A stretch of DNA of 64,000 bases from Acidobacteriota bacterium (GCA_020637335.1 JACJWC010000018.1:31648-95647); one strand, 5' to 3'. Counted from the stretch's first letter, positions 53,832 to 63,598 are shown. The notes: a model not told the origin generated them from the sequence alone. Translations and numbers: made by a program.

Positions 53832-54773
53832 CTAGCGAGAAGACGGCGGGCTGATGTTTACAATAAAAGCTGTGATTTCGAGGCAATCCAATTCTTGGGT
53901 TGGGTCGGTAAATGCACTGCGATTTGCGGCGTAACGGTCTTCCTGCTGATTGACCGCTGTAAGCCAAGCGGTTTCGTCAAGCGAGGGATCAAAACCGGCC
54001 ATGAGCGTGGCCCCGTATTGATTCATCAAACTGTTGTAGCGCGTCCGAACTTGGGACTTTTTACTATTGATTGCAAAGGAGTTAAGGTTAAACATAGCAT
54101 CGAACAGCAAGGGTGAAAAAATCCCAATGGAATCAGCATAATCCAACATGAAGGTGTAGGTATTTAAAGCCCCGGCAACGTCCATTTTCCCCTGTTGTAA
54201 AAGAGCAAGCGCCAGGCAGGTATTAAAAACCGTATTGTGGCAAGCCATATCCAAAAGCTCATTATGTTGCAGAATTGGGTTGTTTAATACCGCTTGAAAC
54301 GCAGCGATTGCATGTTCTTTTTCTTGCCATTCCCGATAAATACTACCTTTCCGAAATTGGGTTTCCAGGTCTTTTGTTGTGTTTGCAAAGATAGAGTGAT
54401 CCTCATCAAGTACTTGAATTGCAGAATCTTTGTCTTTAATTTTTCTAAAAATATCAGTCATATGTAAGTTGTATTCATGACTGATTGCGGTTCCATTCCA
54501 GATTCCAATATTGCCGGCATTGATATCCCGAGCCACGCAATCGTTAAGGGAATTTAAATTTTTTCCTATGCTCTTTATTAGACTCAGAATTTCCTCGGAT
54601 TGAATTTCATCATCAATAGTATCATTGAGCAAAGTGTGCAAATTTTGAAATTGGCCTTGCAGTTTATTCTGTGCGGATATTCCATCTTGATCCTTTAAAT
54701 GTCCAAATTTTGCATCACGCACATTGGCACAGGTGAAATCTCCGAACATTAAGAGTAGATAGCATAGAAACAT
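53832..54773 (-). CDS. Secreted helical (TPR-like) protein
   Basis: A 313-residue protein with AAGGAG before the ATG at 54773 and a short signal peptide (MFLCYLLLMFGDFTCA). The mature protein is almost wholly helical, with TPR-like stretches such as HAIAAFQAVLNNPIL and DVAGALNTYTFMLDYA. First of three co-oriented genes ending with the two polyproline-family paralogs; a shared surface complex is possible but not shown. Confidence 0.65.
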   Translation of the reverse strand: MFLCYLLLMFGDFTCANVRDAKFGHLKDQDGISAQNKLQGQFQNLHTLLNDTIDDEIQSEEILSLIKSIGKNLNSLNDCVARDINAGNIGIWNGTAISHEYNLHMTDIFRKIKDKDSAIQVLDEDHSIFANTTKDLETQFRKGSIYREWQEKEHAIAAFQAVLNNPILQHNELLDMACHNTVFNTCLALALLQQGKMDVAGALNTYTFMLDYADSIGIFSPLLFDAMFNLNSFAINSKKSQVRTRYNSLMNQYGATLMAGFDPSLDETAWLTAVNQQEDRYAANRSAFTDPTQELDCLEITAFIVNISPPSSR

Positions 54774-54984
54774 TTGGGGTCTCCTTTTTTGGGTTTGGTT
54801 TGAAAATCAATTTCAAACTTTTTGTTAGTGATGGGGTCAGTTACAAATAAAATAATCAAAGCCGATTCCAGCTCAGGAAGGCCTAAACCGTCAGAAAAGC
54901 AATGGCACCTTGGACGGATTTTTTTATGTTTGCCATTGGCTCCGCATGAGCTGTCATTCGATCTGATATTTTTTGGGAGGGGGT

Positions 54985-55341
54985 TTAGTGATCTATTGCC
55001 CCCCACATTCTGGAAAAAATTTCTCGGGTCCAGTCACTTAGCGATTTTTTTAATTTGGTTTGGACGTGCGGTTTCGACGACCGCAGGTAGAAGCTGGGCA
55101 AAGAATGACTGATATAGACTTCGAAGGTTCCAAACGCGGATTGGCGCGGCCCTTCAAACAAGGTGATGTTGCACGGCCAGGCGGCGCGTTTCTGGGTTTC
55201 CCATATGTGCAACGCCGTGAATTGGATGAGTTCCTTAAAATCTGCCTGCAGGCTCCAGCCCTCAGGTAAAAAATATTCAGGATTTAACTCTTTGCGTTTT
55301 CCGCTCTCACCTTCAATCGAGTAAAAAAATGTTTGACTCAT
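54985..55341 (-). CDS. Hypothetical protein
   Basis: A 118-residue ORF (MSQTFFYSIEGESGKRKEL...) with a mixed, coding-like composition. The ribosome site is weak and no family is recognised. Possibly the first gene of the minus-strand cluster below it, ~210 bases away. Confidence 0.45.
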   Translation of the reverse strand: MSQTFFYSIEGESGKRKELNPEYFLPEGWSLQADFKELIQFTALHIWETQKRAAWPCNITLFEGPRQSAFGTFEVYISHSLPSFYLRSSKPHVQTKLKKSLSDWTREIFSRMWGAIDH

Positions 55342-55823
55342 TTCAGTTAAACACCAGTTCGTTTTTGATGTTTTGCATTTTAAGCACCTGTACCTTTAAA
55401 TGCAAACACTTTTTATTATTGTCTCAAAAAAAATTTTTGCCAGGCCGAGCTTTAGACAAAAACAAGCGAGGACAGCAGGCTCAACGGGCTATATTTCGGG
55501 AATCATAAGTCCTATCAAAGGAACCCTGAACTCACAAAAAGTCGTTTGTTTGGCGTAAGTTACGCTAAGATCATGACCGAAACGGAATATCTGGCCCTCA
55601 AAATCTCGGCTTGCGTTGGCCAAAGGACCAGCTTCGCCAATGCTCCCATTTCGCCACATTTCTACACCAAAGCACACATCAAAATTCCCTCACGCATGTT
55701 TTTGACATTTTAAATTATTGACGCAAACGAGCTCTCAAAATCCAAAAGACACGGGATGGGCTCGATATTTAGACCGTCGAATCGTCAGGCATAAAAAAAT
55801 CATCCTCTTCGCTAGAGGTTCCC
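55342..55823. other. Gene-poor stretch
   Basis: No gene with good support. A 62-codon minus-strand frame (55489-55677) has no ribosome site or family. AT-rich segments around 55400-55440 and 55700-55740 could hold the promoters of the divergent genes. Confidence 0.4.
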
Positions 55824-55874
55824 ATGCGTTTTTACACTTCCCTATTTAGAAACCGCATTCTGGGAGGAATCCAC

Positions 55875-58136
55875 ATGAAGAGAATCTGCCTGTTCACATT
55901 TCCGTTATGGTTCTGCTGCTACGCGCAAACCTTGAACTGTACTGACCCTAACAATGTCTGCATCACGCCCATGATCAATTTCGGGATGCTGCTCTATGGT
56001 TGCACCACCGGCACCTCCAGCACCCTGGCCTTTAACGTTCCACCGGGCCAAGACTGGCAGTTCAGCGTGTATAGCGGGGATCCGTCTTTACAGTCCTTTG
56101 CGATTCTGACCGAAGAGGCGGCCAACAACATGCCGGGCGGCGTGTGCGATGGTGGACCGGGTGTTTTATTTGGACCAGTCGCCATGGATGCTGACAGCAA
56201 CCCGAACCCGACCGTTTACACCATTCCCAGCAGCCAGATCGATGCCATCCGATCTGCCGTTTTGGCCGATGGGTTTGTGGTGATTGAGGCATCGGATTGC
56301 AGCTCCTTTATTGAATTTGCCGGAATGACCTTGACCCGCAACCCAGCCGCCAGCTCTTCAGACCTCGCCATCCAACTGGTTCAATCACCAGATATTGTGC
56401 CGCGTAACGCAGCGTTTATGATTGATTTTGAAGTGATGAACCAAGGCTCAAACACCGTCGATTCGGTCATGGTATCTCTGCCCTTACCCTGCAACAGTAC
56501 TTTTGTATCTGGCGATGTCGATGGCAATTCTTTTACAGAGACAAATGGCCAATTAACCTGTTCCTTGGGGAGTCTGGCCATGGGCAACGTTCTACAAGGT
56601 ACGCTGATCCTCACCAACGCCGGTTTGGGCCATATTGGTTTTGACATTTCAATTTCAGGAATCGGCTGCGAGGCCACGCCTGAAGACAATCATTTGTTGG
56701 GCATTTTCCAGGTCGTACCGGCAGAGGGTGACTATTGTTCCTGCGGATTCGGCATATTAGGCGATGGCTTTTCCACTGAAATAAAAGGCTTTTTTAGCAG
56801 CCCAAGCAATAAGCGGGGGCAGAACCCCTTTTCGACGTCCTTTGATCGCACGGGCGCCTCTGGTGTTGAAATGTGCGATATCCCCTTGCCATTCACTGTA
56901 ACTGACGAGGACTTCAAATCTTATTACGTGGACGATGGAGCCCAAGCTAGGGATGGTTGGTTTTATGTCTGTGGTGAGTCCGTCCATCAAGCAATCATCA
57001 CCATCACGAAGGAATTCCTTGCCGGAACTTATTTTGATCGTTCGTTAGTCATGAAACCTATGGGCTTGTTTGCGGAGGAACTTTTGGTGGTTCACGATCT
57101 GCAGATCGTGTCCGAGCCGCATTGGTTGGAGGTCCTCAACCAAACATCCGAAATCTCATCTTACACCTTGGAAATTCGTGCGGCTGATGGAACGGTCCAA
57201 TCGAGCCAAACGGTTCCTGTTGTACCTTGGGCCAAGCAAAAAGTGGATCTCAACACACTGTTGCCGGCAATGGGAGGTCCCTATATTGCTTGGATCTCGG
57301 GTGGACCGGGTGTGCATCTGGTGTATCACCACGACCTTTTAAAAGGCGTGGAGATCATTCAGGGCTCTGAACCGGTTTTGGGACCTTATATCCTGCCTGA
57401 CCAATCCTTGGGAACGTTTCTCTACCAACGCCACCCTTTGGATTTTGTCAGTACACCCTTAGATTTAGATTTACAAAGTCGCGCGCTGTGCACCAATTCG
57501 GCCCTCGCCACTTTGACCCAAACGGCCCCGGGCCAAAGTCAATATCGCAATGCGGTAACCCTGCCTTTAAGCCCTCCTGGAATGATTGATATGAACCCGG
57601 CTGAGAGTCCTGGCACCTCGGGTACCCAATGGGAAATAGATGGAATACGAATTTTTATCCCGCCACTCCAGCCACAAAACGGGGTCAGCGTTCACAAACC
57701 GCTGGTTCAGGACCCATCTAAAGTCAGTGTCTCCTTTTATGTGGATGAAGAAACCGTGTTGCAGCACGCCCTGCGCGACAAGAATGGCAAGCTGATCTTG
57801 ATTCGTCTGGACCTATTGCCGCCCGGTGCTACCTCGTTTTGCGATGTGTTCAATCCGCCCGGGGTGGATCCAGCCAATGTCGACACAGCCGCCTGGCGCC
57901 CGATTATTGGCAATAATCCAAAACTCGGAACAGGTTTTTATGCCAGCGTTATCATCAACGATGAGACCAACGAAACCTATGATGTTTTCCCCATGTTAGC
58001 CCCAAGCACGACGATCCTTGATCGCTTCTACAACATGCTTGCCAGTTGGCAAAATGGAAACCCCAACTGCCTGGGCCATCCGACCCACATGCTCGACCTG
58101 ATCAGCTTCTACACCATCGGTCCCCCATGTCCTTAA
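55875..58136 (+). CDS. Secreted DUF11-domain protein
   Basis: A 753-residue protein; the ATG at 55875 with GGAGG seven bases upstream is preferred to that at 55824. Signal peptide ~1-18 (ending CCYAQ). Residues ~160-275 match the DUF11/conserved-repeat Ig-like domain (SDLAIQLVQSPDIVPRNA, DSVMVSLPLPCNSTFVSG). The other regions have many Cys and Pro, a beta-rich look and no recognised family. No sorting tail is present. Probably a large extracellular protein. Confidence 0.78.
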   Translation: MKRICLFTFPLWFCCYAQTLNCTDPNNVCITPMINFGMLLYGCTTGTSSTLAFNVPPGQDWQFSVYSGDPSLQSFAILTEEAANNMPGGVCDGGPGVLFGPVAMDADSNPNPTVYTIPSSQIDAIRSAVLADGFVVIEASDCSSFIEFAGMTLTRNPAASSSDLAIQLVQSPDIVPRNAAFMIDFEVMNQGSNTVDSVMVSLPLPCNSTFVSGDVDGNSFTETNGQLTCSLGSLAMGNVLQGTLILTNAGLGHIGFDISISGIGCEATPEDNHLLGIFQVVPAEGDYCSCGFGILGDGFSTEIKGFFSSPSNKRGQNPFSTSFDRTGASGVEMCDIPLPFTVTDEDFKSYYVDDGAQARDGWFYVCGESVHQAIITITKEFLAGTYFDRSLVMKPMGLFAEELLVVHDLQIVSEPHWLEVLNQTSEISSYTLEIRAADGTVQSSQTVPVVPWAKQKVDLNTLLPAMGGPYIAWISGGPGVHLVYHHDLLKGVEIIQGSEPVLGPYILPDQSLGTFLYQRHPLDFVSTPLDLDLQSRALCTNSALATLTQTAPGQSQYRNAVTLPLSPPGMIDMNPAESPGTSGTQWEIDGIRIFIPPLQPQNGVSVHKPLVQDPSKVSVSFYVDEETVLQHALRDKNGKLILIRLDLLPPGATSFCDVFNPPGVDPANVDTAAWRPIIGNNPKLGTGFYASVIINDETNETYDVFPMLAPSTTILDRFYNMLASWQNGNPNCLGHPTHMLDLISFYTIGPPCP

Positions 58137-58252
58137 TATCACCCAGTGATCACTAAGGCTACCTTACGGTGGCCTCTCGTCTTCCTTCCCTGCGGATCCG
58201 TTTGGAAGATCGCTTGTAGGTTGGGCCTGGCTGCCCTGCCCCCAATTTTTAT

Positions 58253-58897
58253 TTAGGGTGAAGCGCATCCGGATCCGTTTAGCAGGGCGATAAAGTCGAG
58301 AACGGTGGCGGCTTGGGGCGTACACATGGGTTGGACTGCCCAGTAATTAAGGAGCGGATTCAAATTGACCGAGTCGCTGACCCGAATCATCAGGACGGAG
58401 TTGGTGTTCAGCGTCCAGGGTCCGAGGTTGGCTGCTGAATACCAGCCGGGGAACATGGCGGGTGCATCGCCAATCACGGCAAAATCCTGGTATAGATTAG
58501 GCGACCAGCGAACGCCGACAAAGACGGTTCCCTGTTCGATTACGAATCCCTGAAAGTTGGCATTGAGGGTTGACGTCGAAGTGAAGTCAAAAGCGGGGAT
58601 CGTGGGGATGGATGCGGCACTGGCCGGATAGGCAGCCAGCAACGGGAATGGTGTGCCATCGTCCCCATAAATAACGATTTCATAGTCGAGTGCATCAGCC
58701 GAACCCGCGCGCCCCCAGCCAACACAGACTTGGTTAATGACATAGGGATAACTCGAGGGCGTGACCGGAATGACCACAATCCCTTCTTGGGTGCTGGCTA
58801 GGAAGCCAATATCGAAATCACGGGTGCCGTCGTCGTAGACAATACCATCGGAACAATCCTGAAAACCCAGCAACCAACACACAGCCAGAACCGCCAT
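58253..58897 (-). CDS. Secreted hypothetical protein
   Basis: A 214-residue protein with a hydrophobic N-terminus (MAVLAVCWLLGFQD) and a beta-rich mature part (YDDGTRDFDIGF, VINQVCVGWGRAG, FVIEQGTVFVGVRW). GAGG precedes the ATG. The pattern resembles small secreted jelly-roll-like proteins; no family can be named. It converges on the DUF11 gene. Confidence 0.65.
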   Translation of the reverse strand: MAVLAVCWLLGFQDCSDGIVYDDGTRDFDIGFLASTQEGIVVIPVTPSSYPYVINQVCVGWGRAGSADALDYEIVIYGDDGTPFPLLAAYPASAASIPTIPAFDFTSTSTLNANFQGFVIEQGTVFVGVRWSPNLYQDFAVIGDAPAMFPGWYSAANLGPWTLNTNSVLMIRVSDSVNLNPLLNYWAVQPMCTPQAATVLDFIALLNGSGCASP

Positions 58898-59350
58898 CGG
58901 TGCACCTCAAATTGCAAAATGTTTGGGATCGTTACATGGATTGTACGCCCGATCAGTGAACCGCAACCAGAGACAAAAATGAGGTGTGTCACAAATTAAA
59001 TAACAAAAGAAAAACCGGGTTCCAAGATGCATGGGATGACATCCCTGGACCCGGTTTGCCCCAAAAGGCCGAAAATTCGCTTCAATCGCATTCAAGCACT
59101 TTTCAGTAGGCCAGCGCCTGAAGGGTGGGGTTGGTAGCCCGTTTTGCCCGGGTCTGCCGTTAACTCCACGTCAAGCCTTCCACCCAGCGGGTCCGAAGGG
59201 CCCGAATAATAGAGGCCCCCAGTAAGGGAACGCAGTGACCAACTGGGGGATGAGGACGCTTCAAACCCTGATGGCCACTCATCGAGCGATGAAAAAAGCA
59301 ACCGCAGACCTCCGGAAGGTCCATTTCCGGAAAGCCTGCGGCCATCGTTT
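58898..59350. other. Gene-free stretch with a terminator-like hairpin
   Basis: Contains AAACCGGGTTCCA (59012-59024) pairing with TGGACCCGGTTT (59046-59057); on the minus strand it is followed by a T-rich run, so it can end the transcript from 61744. The remaining ~290 bases show open frames on the minus strand without ribosome sites or families. Confidence 0.6.
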
Positions 59351-61744
59351 CTAATTAAGGTTGCGGGGCGGCCAAAAGGTACTTTTGCGCGTTTTGGCGT
59401 GGGGTTCAGCTTGATTGAAGGTGACTTCTACCTCACCGATGAGCGGGGTGGCGAACAGCGATCGCGCGTGGAAGGGGAGATTGATGCCTTCCACTTCGCG
59501 GTAATCGTCGAAATGGCTGATGATGCCGACCACGCCTAGACCCGGGATCTGGACCAGACTATCGCTGCGCAACAACTGGCCCGTTTCGTTATCAATGAAC
59601 ATGGTGGCACCAGATCCCAGATGCGGCACAACGCGCACCATCGTGCAGGCGCGATCGCCCAATTGGATCTGCTTGAGCACATGTACTTGGGCATAATTTT
59701 GAGTCCAATCACCGAATCGATTGGCCCAGCGTTCCAGTTGGGCGGCCTCCAAACGTTCCCCTTGCAAGGCTTGGGTTTCTGTAGCAGAAGAACCGACCCA
59801 GGCCGCCTCCTCAGTGGTAACGCTGACTTCTTTCATCGCGCCGATTTGCACTTCGAAACGTTGGTTCTGGCCATCAAACACCAATTTGATCTGGCCTTCC
59901 ATCTTGCGCGTTTTGTAGTTGATGGTGCCTTCCATTTGGATCGGTCCGACCGTATCGATGGTGGCCATGTTATGCGCTTTTCGGAAATGCACCAGAATTT
60001 CACGGGTGGCAGCCGCATTCGTATCCACTTGGAAGCGTGGGTCCAACTCGATGTTGCCTGCAAAACAGGTGCGCATGGCTTGAACCTGACCGCTGCTATC
60101 CCGCTCGAATTCCAAATAGGTGTCATTGCGCGCTTCATGTTCAAAGCGATTGGGCACTTTGCCCGGTTTGAAGAAGGTGCGCATCTTGCCCGGTCGTTCC
60201 AAAATGAGGCGGTTCTTCTGGGCGATCACCACGTAGTAGGCCAAGGCATTGGTTTCGTCCCAGTACAACCCCGCTGCCTCTTCAGCGGTTACCGATTCTG
60301 CCGCATCCGCTGAAAAGTGACTGTCCTCTTTCTTGGGGAAAAGCATTTCATTGAGAGATTGGGCCAGGCTCAGGCCGGCCATGCTGCCCCGCGACTGGGT
60401 GAAGAAAAGGACGATCAGGTCCTGCTCGGGGAAGGCCCAGGCATAGGTGCCATCGGATCCATCGTGGCCGAAGGCGATTAAATGGGGGTTGGTGTGCAGA
60501 ATCCATTGTTGACCATAGGCAGGGTTTGATTCGGCAAAGATGCTTGGATTTTTTGGAATCGGGAATGCAGGTGTCAAGCCTCGATTAATGGCAGCCGGAC
60601 TCAGCAGCTGTTGACCTTGCCAGGACCCCTGATTGATCCAGAGTTGGAGGAAACGTGCATAGTCGGTGGTGGTCGAATAAAGGCTTTGCGAAGGCAGGAA
60701 AAAGGGGAAGATATCGGCATCGTTCGGGCCCCAGTGTTGCTGCCAGGCTGCGGTTCCACCGGAATAGGCGCTGGGAATACGGGCGCGGGTCGGTGCATTG
60801 GTATGAGCGAGCAAGGTAACCGTGTCCTTCATTGCTAGCGGATCGAGAAGGCGGGTCTGGAGTACTTCAATAAACGGTTTTTTTTCAATAGTTTCGATGA
60901 TCGCGCCGAGGATATCGGCATTGGCGTCGCTGTACTGGAACTGGCTGCCCGGTTTGAAGTTAATGCCTTGTTCGGCCGCTTCGCGAGCGACTTGCATTAG
61001 GTCCTTGTATTGGTTGAGCGGTCGATCGATGGTTGAAAAGGGAAATCCAGAGCTGTGGGTCAGCAGATGACGGACGGTGATGTCCTGTAACTCTGGGGTG
61101 TTGAAGAAGGGCAGGATCGTGTGGACCGGCGTATCTTCATTTAATTTGCCCTGGTCGATCAGCATTTGGATCAGGGTGCCAGTCAGCGGTTTGGTCATTG
61201 AACGCACACAATACAGCGCATCAGTTGGCATTTTTTGCTTGGTTTCTTTATCCTGCCAGCCATAAGCTTGGCGAAACCGGACTTTTTGTTTTTGGATGAT
61301 GCACAGTTCGCCGCCGACGATTTCCTCCTGATCGACCATGTTTTGGACCTTTTGGCCTAGGGCCTGGAGTTGCGCTTGCGCTAATTGGCTGGCGGTTGGC
61401 CGGGTCGATGGGTCGGCCTCTAACTGGTTCAGAATGAGTTCCCGGCTTTCATCGCGTTGGGTCAGGATTCCGACCAGGGTGGCGGGCGATGTGTACTTGC
61501 CGGCGAAAGCCAAGTCGGCGGCGCGAACCTCGAAGCTGAGGCCTTCCTCGTTCCAGGCGACAGAATCGAATGGTGCGGAGCCTTTGCCGACAATTTCCAG
61601 GTGTCCGGACTGCAGGCCATTCTGCTCGCTGAGCATGACTTGAATGGTTACTTTTCCGCTGTCCAGGTCGAGAAAACCTTGCCAGTGCTGGGGTTGTGTC
61701 AGGAGAGGACGTTTAGAAAGGAAGAAAAGGATCAAAATGAACAT
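59351..61744 (-). CDS. Beta-lactamase-fold serine hydrolase with extra C-terminal domain
   Basis: A 797-residue protein. The N-terminal hydrophobic stretch suggests export. A ~120-residue beta-rich lead precedes the class C beta-lactamase/PBP4*-type domain (~130-455): SxxK motif SMTK, YSDAN in the place of the YxN motif (Asp in the third position), and GHDGSDG for the third box. The C-terminal ~300 residues contain a beta-rich domain (MEGTINYKTRKMEGQIKLVF, AEVEVTF-like strands) that looks like a LolA/LppX-type lipid-binding fold (weak inference). An in-frame TGACTGTCC (60318-60326) encodes DSH in the linker. Peptidase or esterase role is likely; substrate unknown. Confidence 0.85.
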   Translation of the reverse strand: MFILILFFLSKRPLLTQPQHWQGFLDLDSGKVTIQVMLSEQNGLQSGHLEIVGKGSAPFDSVAWNEEGLSFEVRAADLAFAGKYTSPATLVGILTQRDESRELILNQLEADPSTRPTASQLAQAQLQALGQKVQNMVDQEEIVGGELCIIQKQKVRFRQAYGWQDKETKQKMPTDALYCVRSMTKPLTGTLIQMLIDQGKLNEDTPVHTILPFFNTPELQDITVRHLLTHSSGFPFSTIDRPLNQYKDLMQVAREAAEQGINFKPGSQFQYSDANADILGAIIETIEKKPFIEVLQTRLLDPLAMKDTVTLLAHTNAPTRARIPSAYSGGTAAWQQHWGPNDADIFPFFLPSQSLYSTTTDYARFLQLWINQGSWQGQQLLSPAAINRGLTPAFPIPKNPSIFAESNPAYGQQWILHTNPHLIAFGHDGSDGTYAWAFPEQDLIVLFFTQSRGSMAGLSLAQSLNEMLFPKKEDSHFSADAAESVTAEEAAGLYWDETNALAYYVVIAQKNRLILERPGKMRTFFKPGKVPNRFEHEARNDTYLEFERDSSGQVQAMRTCFAGNIELDPRFQVDTNAAATREILVHFRKAHNMATIDTVGPIQMEGTINYKTRKMEGQIKLVFDGQNQRFEVQIGAMKEVSVTTEEAAWVGSSATETQALQGERLEAAQLERWANRFGDWTQNYAQVHVLKQIQLGDRACTMVRVVPHLGSGATMFIDNETGQLLRSDSLVQIPGLGVVGIISHFDDYREVEGINLPFHARSLFATPLIGEVEVTFNQAEPHAKTRKSTFWPPRNLN

Positions 61745-61949
61745 AGGAACTCCTTCTCGATACCGGATTGCGGCATCGGATCGTGATCGTCTGATGCAAA
61801 GTGCTTTCAGGCGCAGTTTGGGCTAAGGGTTGAAAGGCCTTTTCAGGCGGAATTCGAGCGTTCTATGGGCCGGAAAATGCCCCATCAGAGAATTCCTCAA
61901 TGACAAGAAGGGTGGCTAATAGAGATTTGGCCCGCTCGCATGGTGGGTT

Positions 61950-62861
61950 TTATTGGTCTCCATCCGGGGCATTGGCATCGCCGCGATACGCTTCGAAATT
62001 CATATCCTCCACCTTGAGTTTGGTCAGGATCAGGCCGATGCCCATCAGGCTACACATTTGCAGATAGACACTCATTAGGGGTGGGTCGAAGATTTCCAAT
62101 TCAAAATGATCCACGGCTTGGGTTGTGATCATAAAAATGCTGATGGTGATGCTGGTGAAAATCAATGATTTAGCGATGAATTCGATGTTGCGCAGGCGGT
62201 CTTCAGAGGCCTGATAGGGATCGATCTTCTTGCCATAAATCGATTTGTAGATGAAAAAGGCATAAAAAATATTGATCGCGCTGATCATCGTCACCGAGAT
62301 GTAGACCTTTGTGCCCCATTCGGCCGGGCTGCCCTGGTAACTCAGGAATAGAAATAACCACACGAAATAGAGCAGGATTGCCAAAACGACGATTAGCGGG
62401 GAAACAAAGTCGAAGAGTCGACGGGGCCGCATATCGGCGCGGCGTGGACCTGTGTAGTTCTTGCGTAAGGCCTTGAGTTGCAGGTACTCCATGCGAGCCA
62501 GATAAAGGAATGGAAAGACCTGAAGCGCAAAATAGAGGAAAACAAAGATTTCATCGCCGCCTTTGGGACTGGGTTGGTAACCGGAAATGGCGGTTCCCGC
62601 CAGGAAAACCAGACCGATCGCAGCGATAAAGGTGTTGGCGAAGCGGTAGATGCGCATGCGCTCCCGGATCGCCACAGCAGAGGACCCGGTGTTATCGCAT
62701 GGATAGAGTTTGGGATACTCGGCCGGCGGAAAATGGTCCAGAACATACAGGATCCGTCGCCGAATCTGGGTTGGGAAAAAGACAGAAACCAGGAGGATCT
62801 GGCTTAGGAACACCGCATAAAAAATGCTCAGTACGGTGAAGTGGGAAAAGGTGATTAACAT
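61950..62861 (-). CDS. Seven-TM membrane protein coupled to GntR regulator
   Basis: A 303-residue integral membrane protein with about seven hydrophobic segments (~5-30, 73-94, 103-123, 147-175, 185-208, 230-250, 262-284) and no catalytic motif that I can name. AGGAG precedes its ATG, within the end of the GntR gene (1-base gap). In YtrA-type operons the partner is often an ABC transporter; here it is a single membrane protein, possibly the regulator's only target. Confidence 0.75.
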   Translation of the reverse strand: MLITFSHFTVLSIFYAVFLSQILLVSVFFPTQIRRRILYVLDHFPPAEYPKLYPCDNTGSSAVAIRERMRIYRFANTFIAAIGLVFLAGTAISGYQPSPKGGDEIFVFLYFALQVFPFLYLARMEYLQLKALRKNYTGPRRADMRPRRLFDFVSPLIVVLAILLYFVWLFLFLSYQGSPAEWGTKVYISVTMISAINIFYAFFIYKSIYGKKIDPYQASEDRLRNIEFIAKSLIFTSITISIFMITTQAVDHFELEIFDPPLMSVYLQMCSLMGIGLILTKLKVEDMNFEAYRGDANAPDGDQ

Positions 62862-62862
62862 T

Positions 62863-63249
62863 TTAATTTCTCCTGGAGGTTCGGTTCATGGCATGGCTGA
62901 AGGCGATGCGGATTTCACTATCGGTGGCGCCCGCCTCACGGCAGGTCTCAATCGCCTCGCCGATCTTGTCCAAAACCAGTTGCGCAATGTCCTGGCCACA
63001 GTTGGCGATTGCATCCGGGTGAACGAAGGTGCCGCGGTAGCCGCGGGTCTGGATGACAGAATCGCGTTCCAGTAATTGGTAGGCTTTGGCGACGGTTTTG
63101 GCATTGAGTTCCAGCTCATTGGCCAGTTGGCGGATTGACGGTAACGGTGCGCCCGGTTCGAGGTCGCCCTTGAGGATGGCGTCTTTAATTTGTTGGATGA
63201 GTTGGGCGAACAGAGGGTTGGGATCTTCGAGGTCGATAAATATTTCCAT
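62863..63249 (-). CDS. GntR-family regulator, YtrA subgroup
   Basis: A 128-residue regulator with a full winged helix (~10-75: LFAQLIQQIKDAILKGDL, PSIRQLANELELNAKTVAKAY) and only a short ~45-residue helical C-terminus, the hallmark of the YtrA subgroup. It is probably a dimeric repressor of the two-gene unit with the membrane protein. A clear inverted repeat lies 17-40 bases upstream. Confidence 0.92.
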   Translation of the reverse strand: MEIFIDLEDPNPLFAQLIQQIKDAILKGDLEPGAPLPSIRQLANELELNAKTVAKAYQLLERDSVIQTRGYRGTFVHPDAIANCGQDIAQLVLDKIGEAIETCREAGATDSEIRIAFSHAMNRTSRRN

Positions 63250-63265
63250 AGTAGGTCACTCCATA

Positions 63266-63289
63266 TGTACCATACGTTGTAATGGTACA
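63266..63289. promoter_or_regulatory. Operator of the YtrA-type regulator
   Basis: TGTACCAT, 8-base spacer, ATGGTACA: perfect inverted repeat just upstream of the GntR gene. The spaced-arm form and position fit autoregulation by a YtrA-type repressor. Confidence 0.8.
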
Positions 63290-63598
63290 ACAGGTTTGAA
63301 ATGGGTCAACCTTTTTTTTAATTTTTTTATGTAACGCAGGTTGCCAACCCGCAAATGGCGCTAGCCCGATAAATCAAAGTGCCTGGAAAAGGACAAGTTA
63401 TATGGGGTGAACCAGGGACAGTAACGCTGTAAATTCGGATAAGAACAGTCAAAAAAATTCTGTGCAAAACCATCGGTCGTGATTCGAAAGCAAGATCGGA
63501 CCCAAAATTCATGGGGTGCCGCCTCGGAAAAGCCAGGCTACGCAGCAATTGGCACCCAAGCCAAACAATCCGAGAATTTATCAGTCAAGGATCCAAAA

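Noticed and set aside
54749..55006. 85-codon minus-strand ORF
   Set aside because: It overlaps the start and ribosome site of the well-supported gene at 53832-54773 and has no clear site or family.
55489..55677. 62-codon minus-strand ORF
   Set aside because: Some coding-like composition, but no ribosome site, no family and no operon partner.
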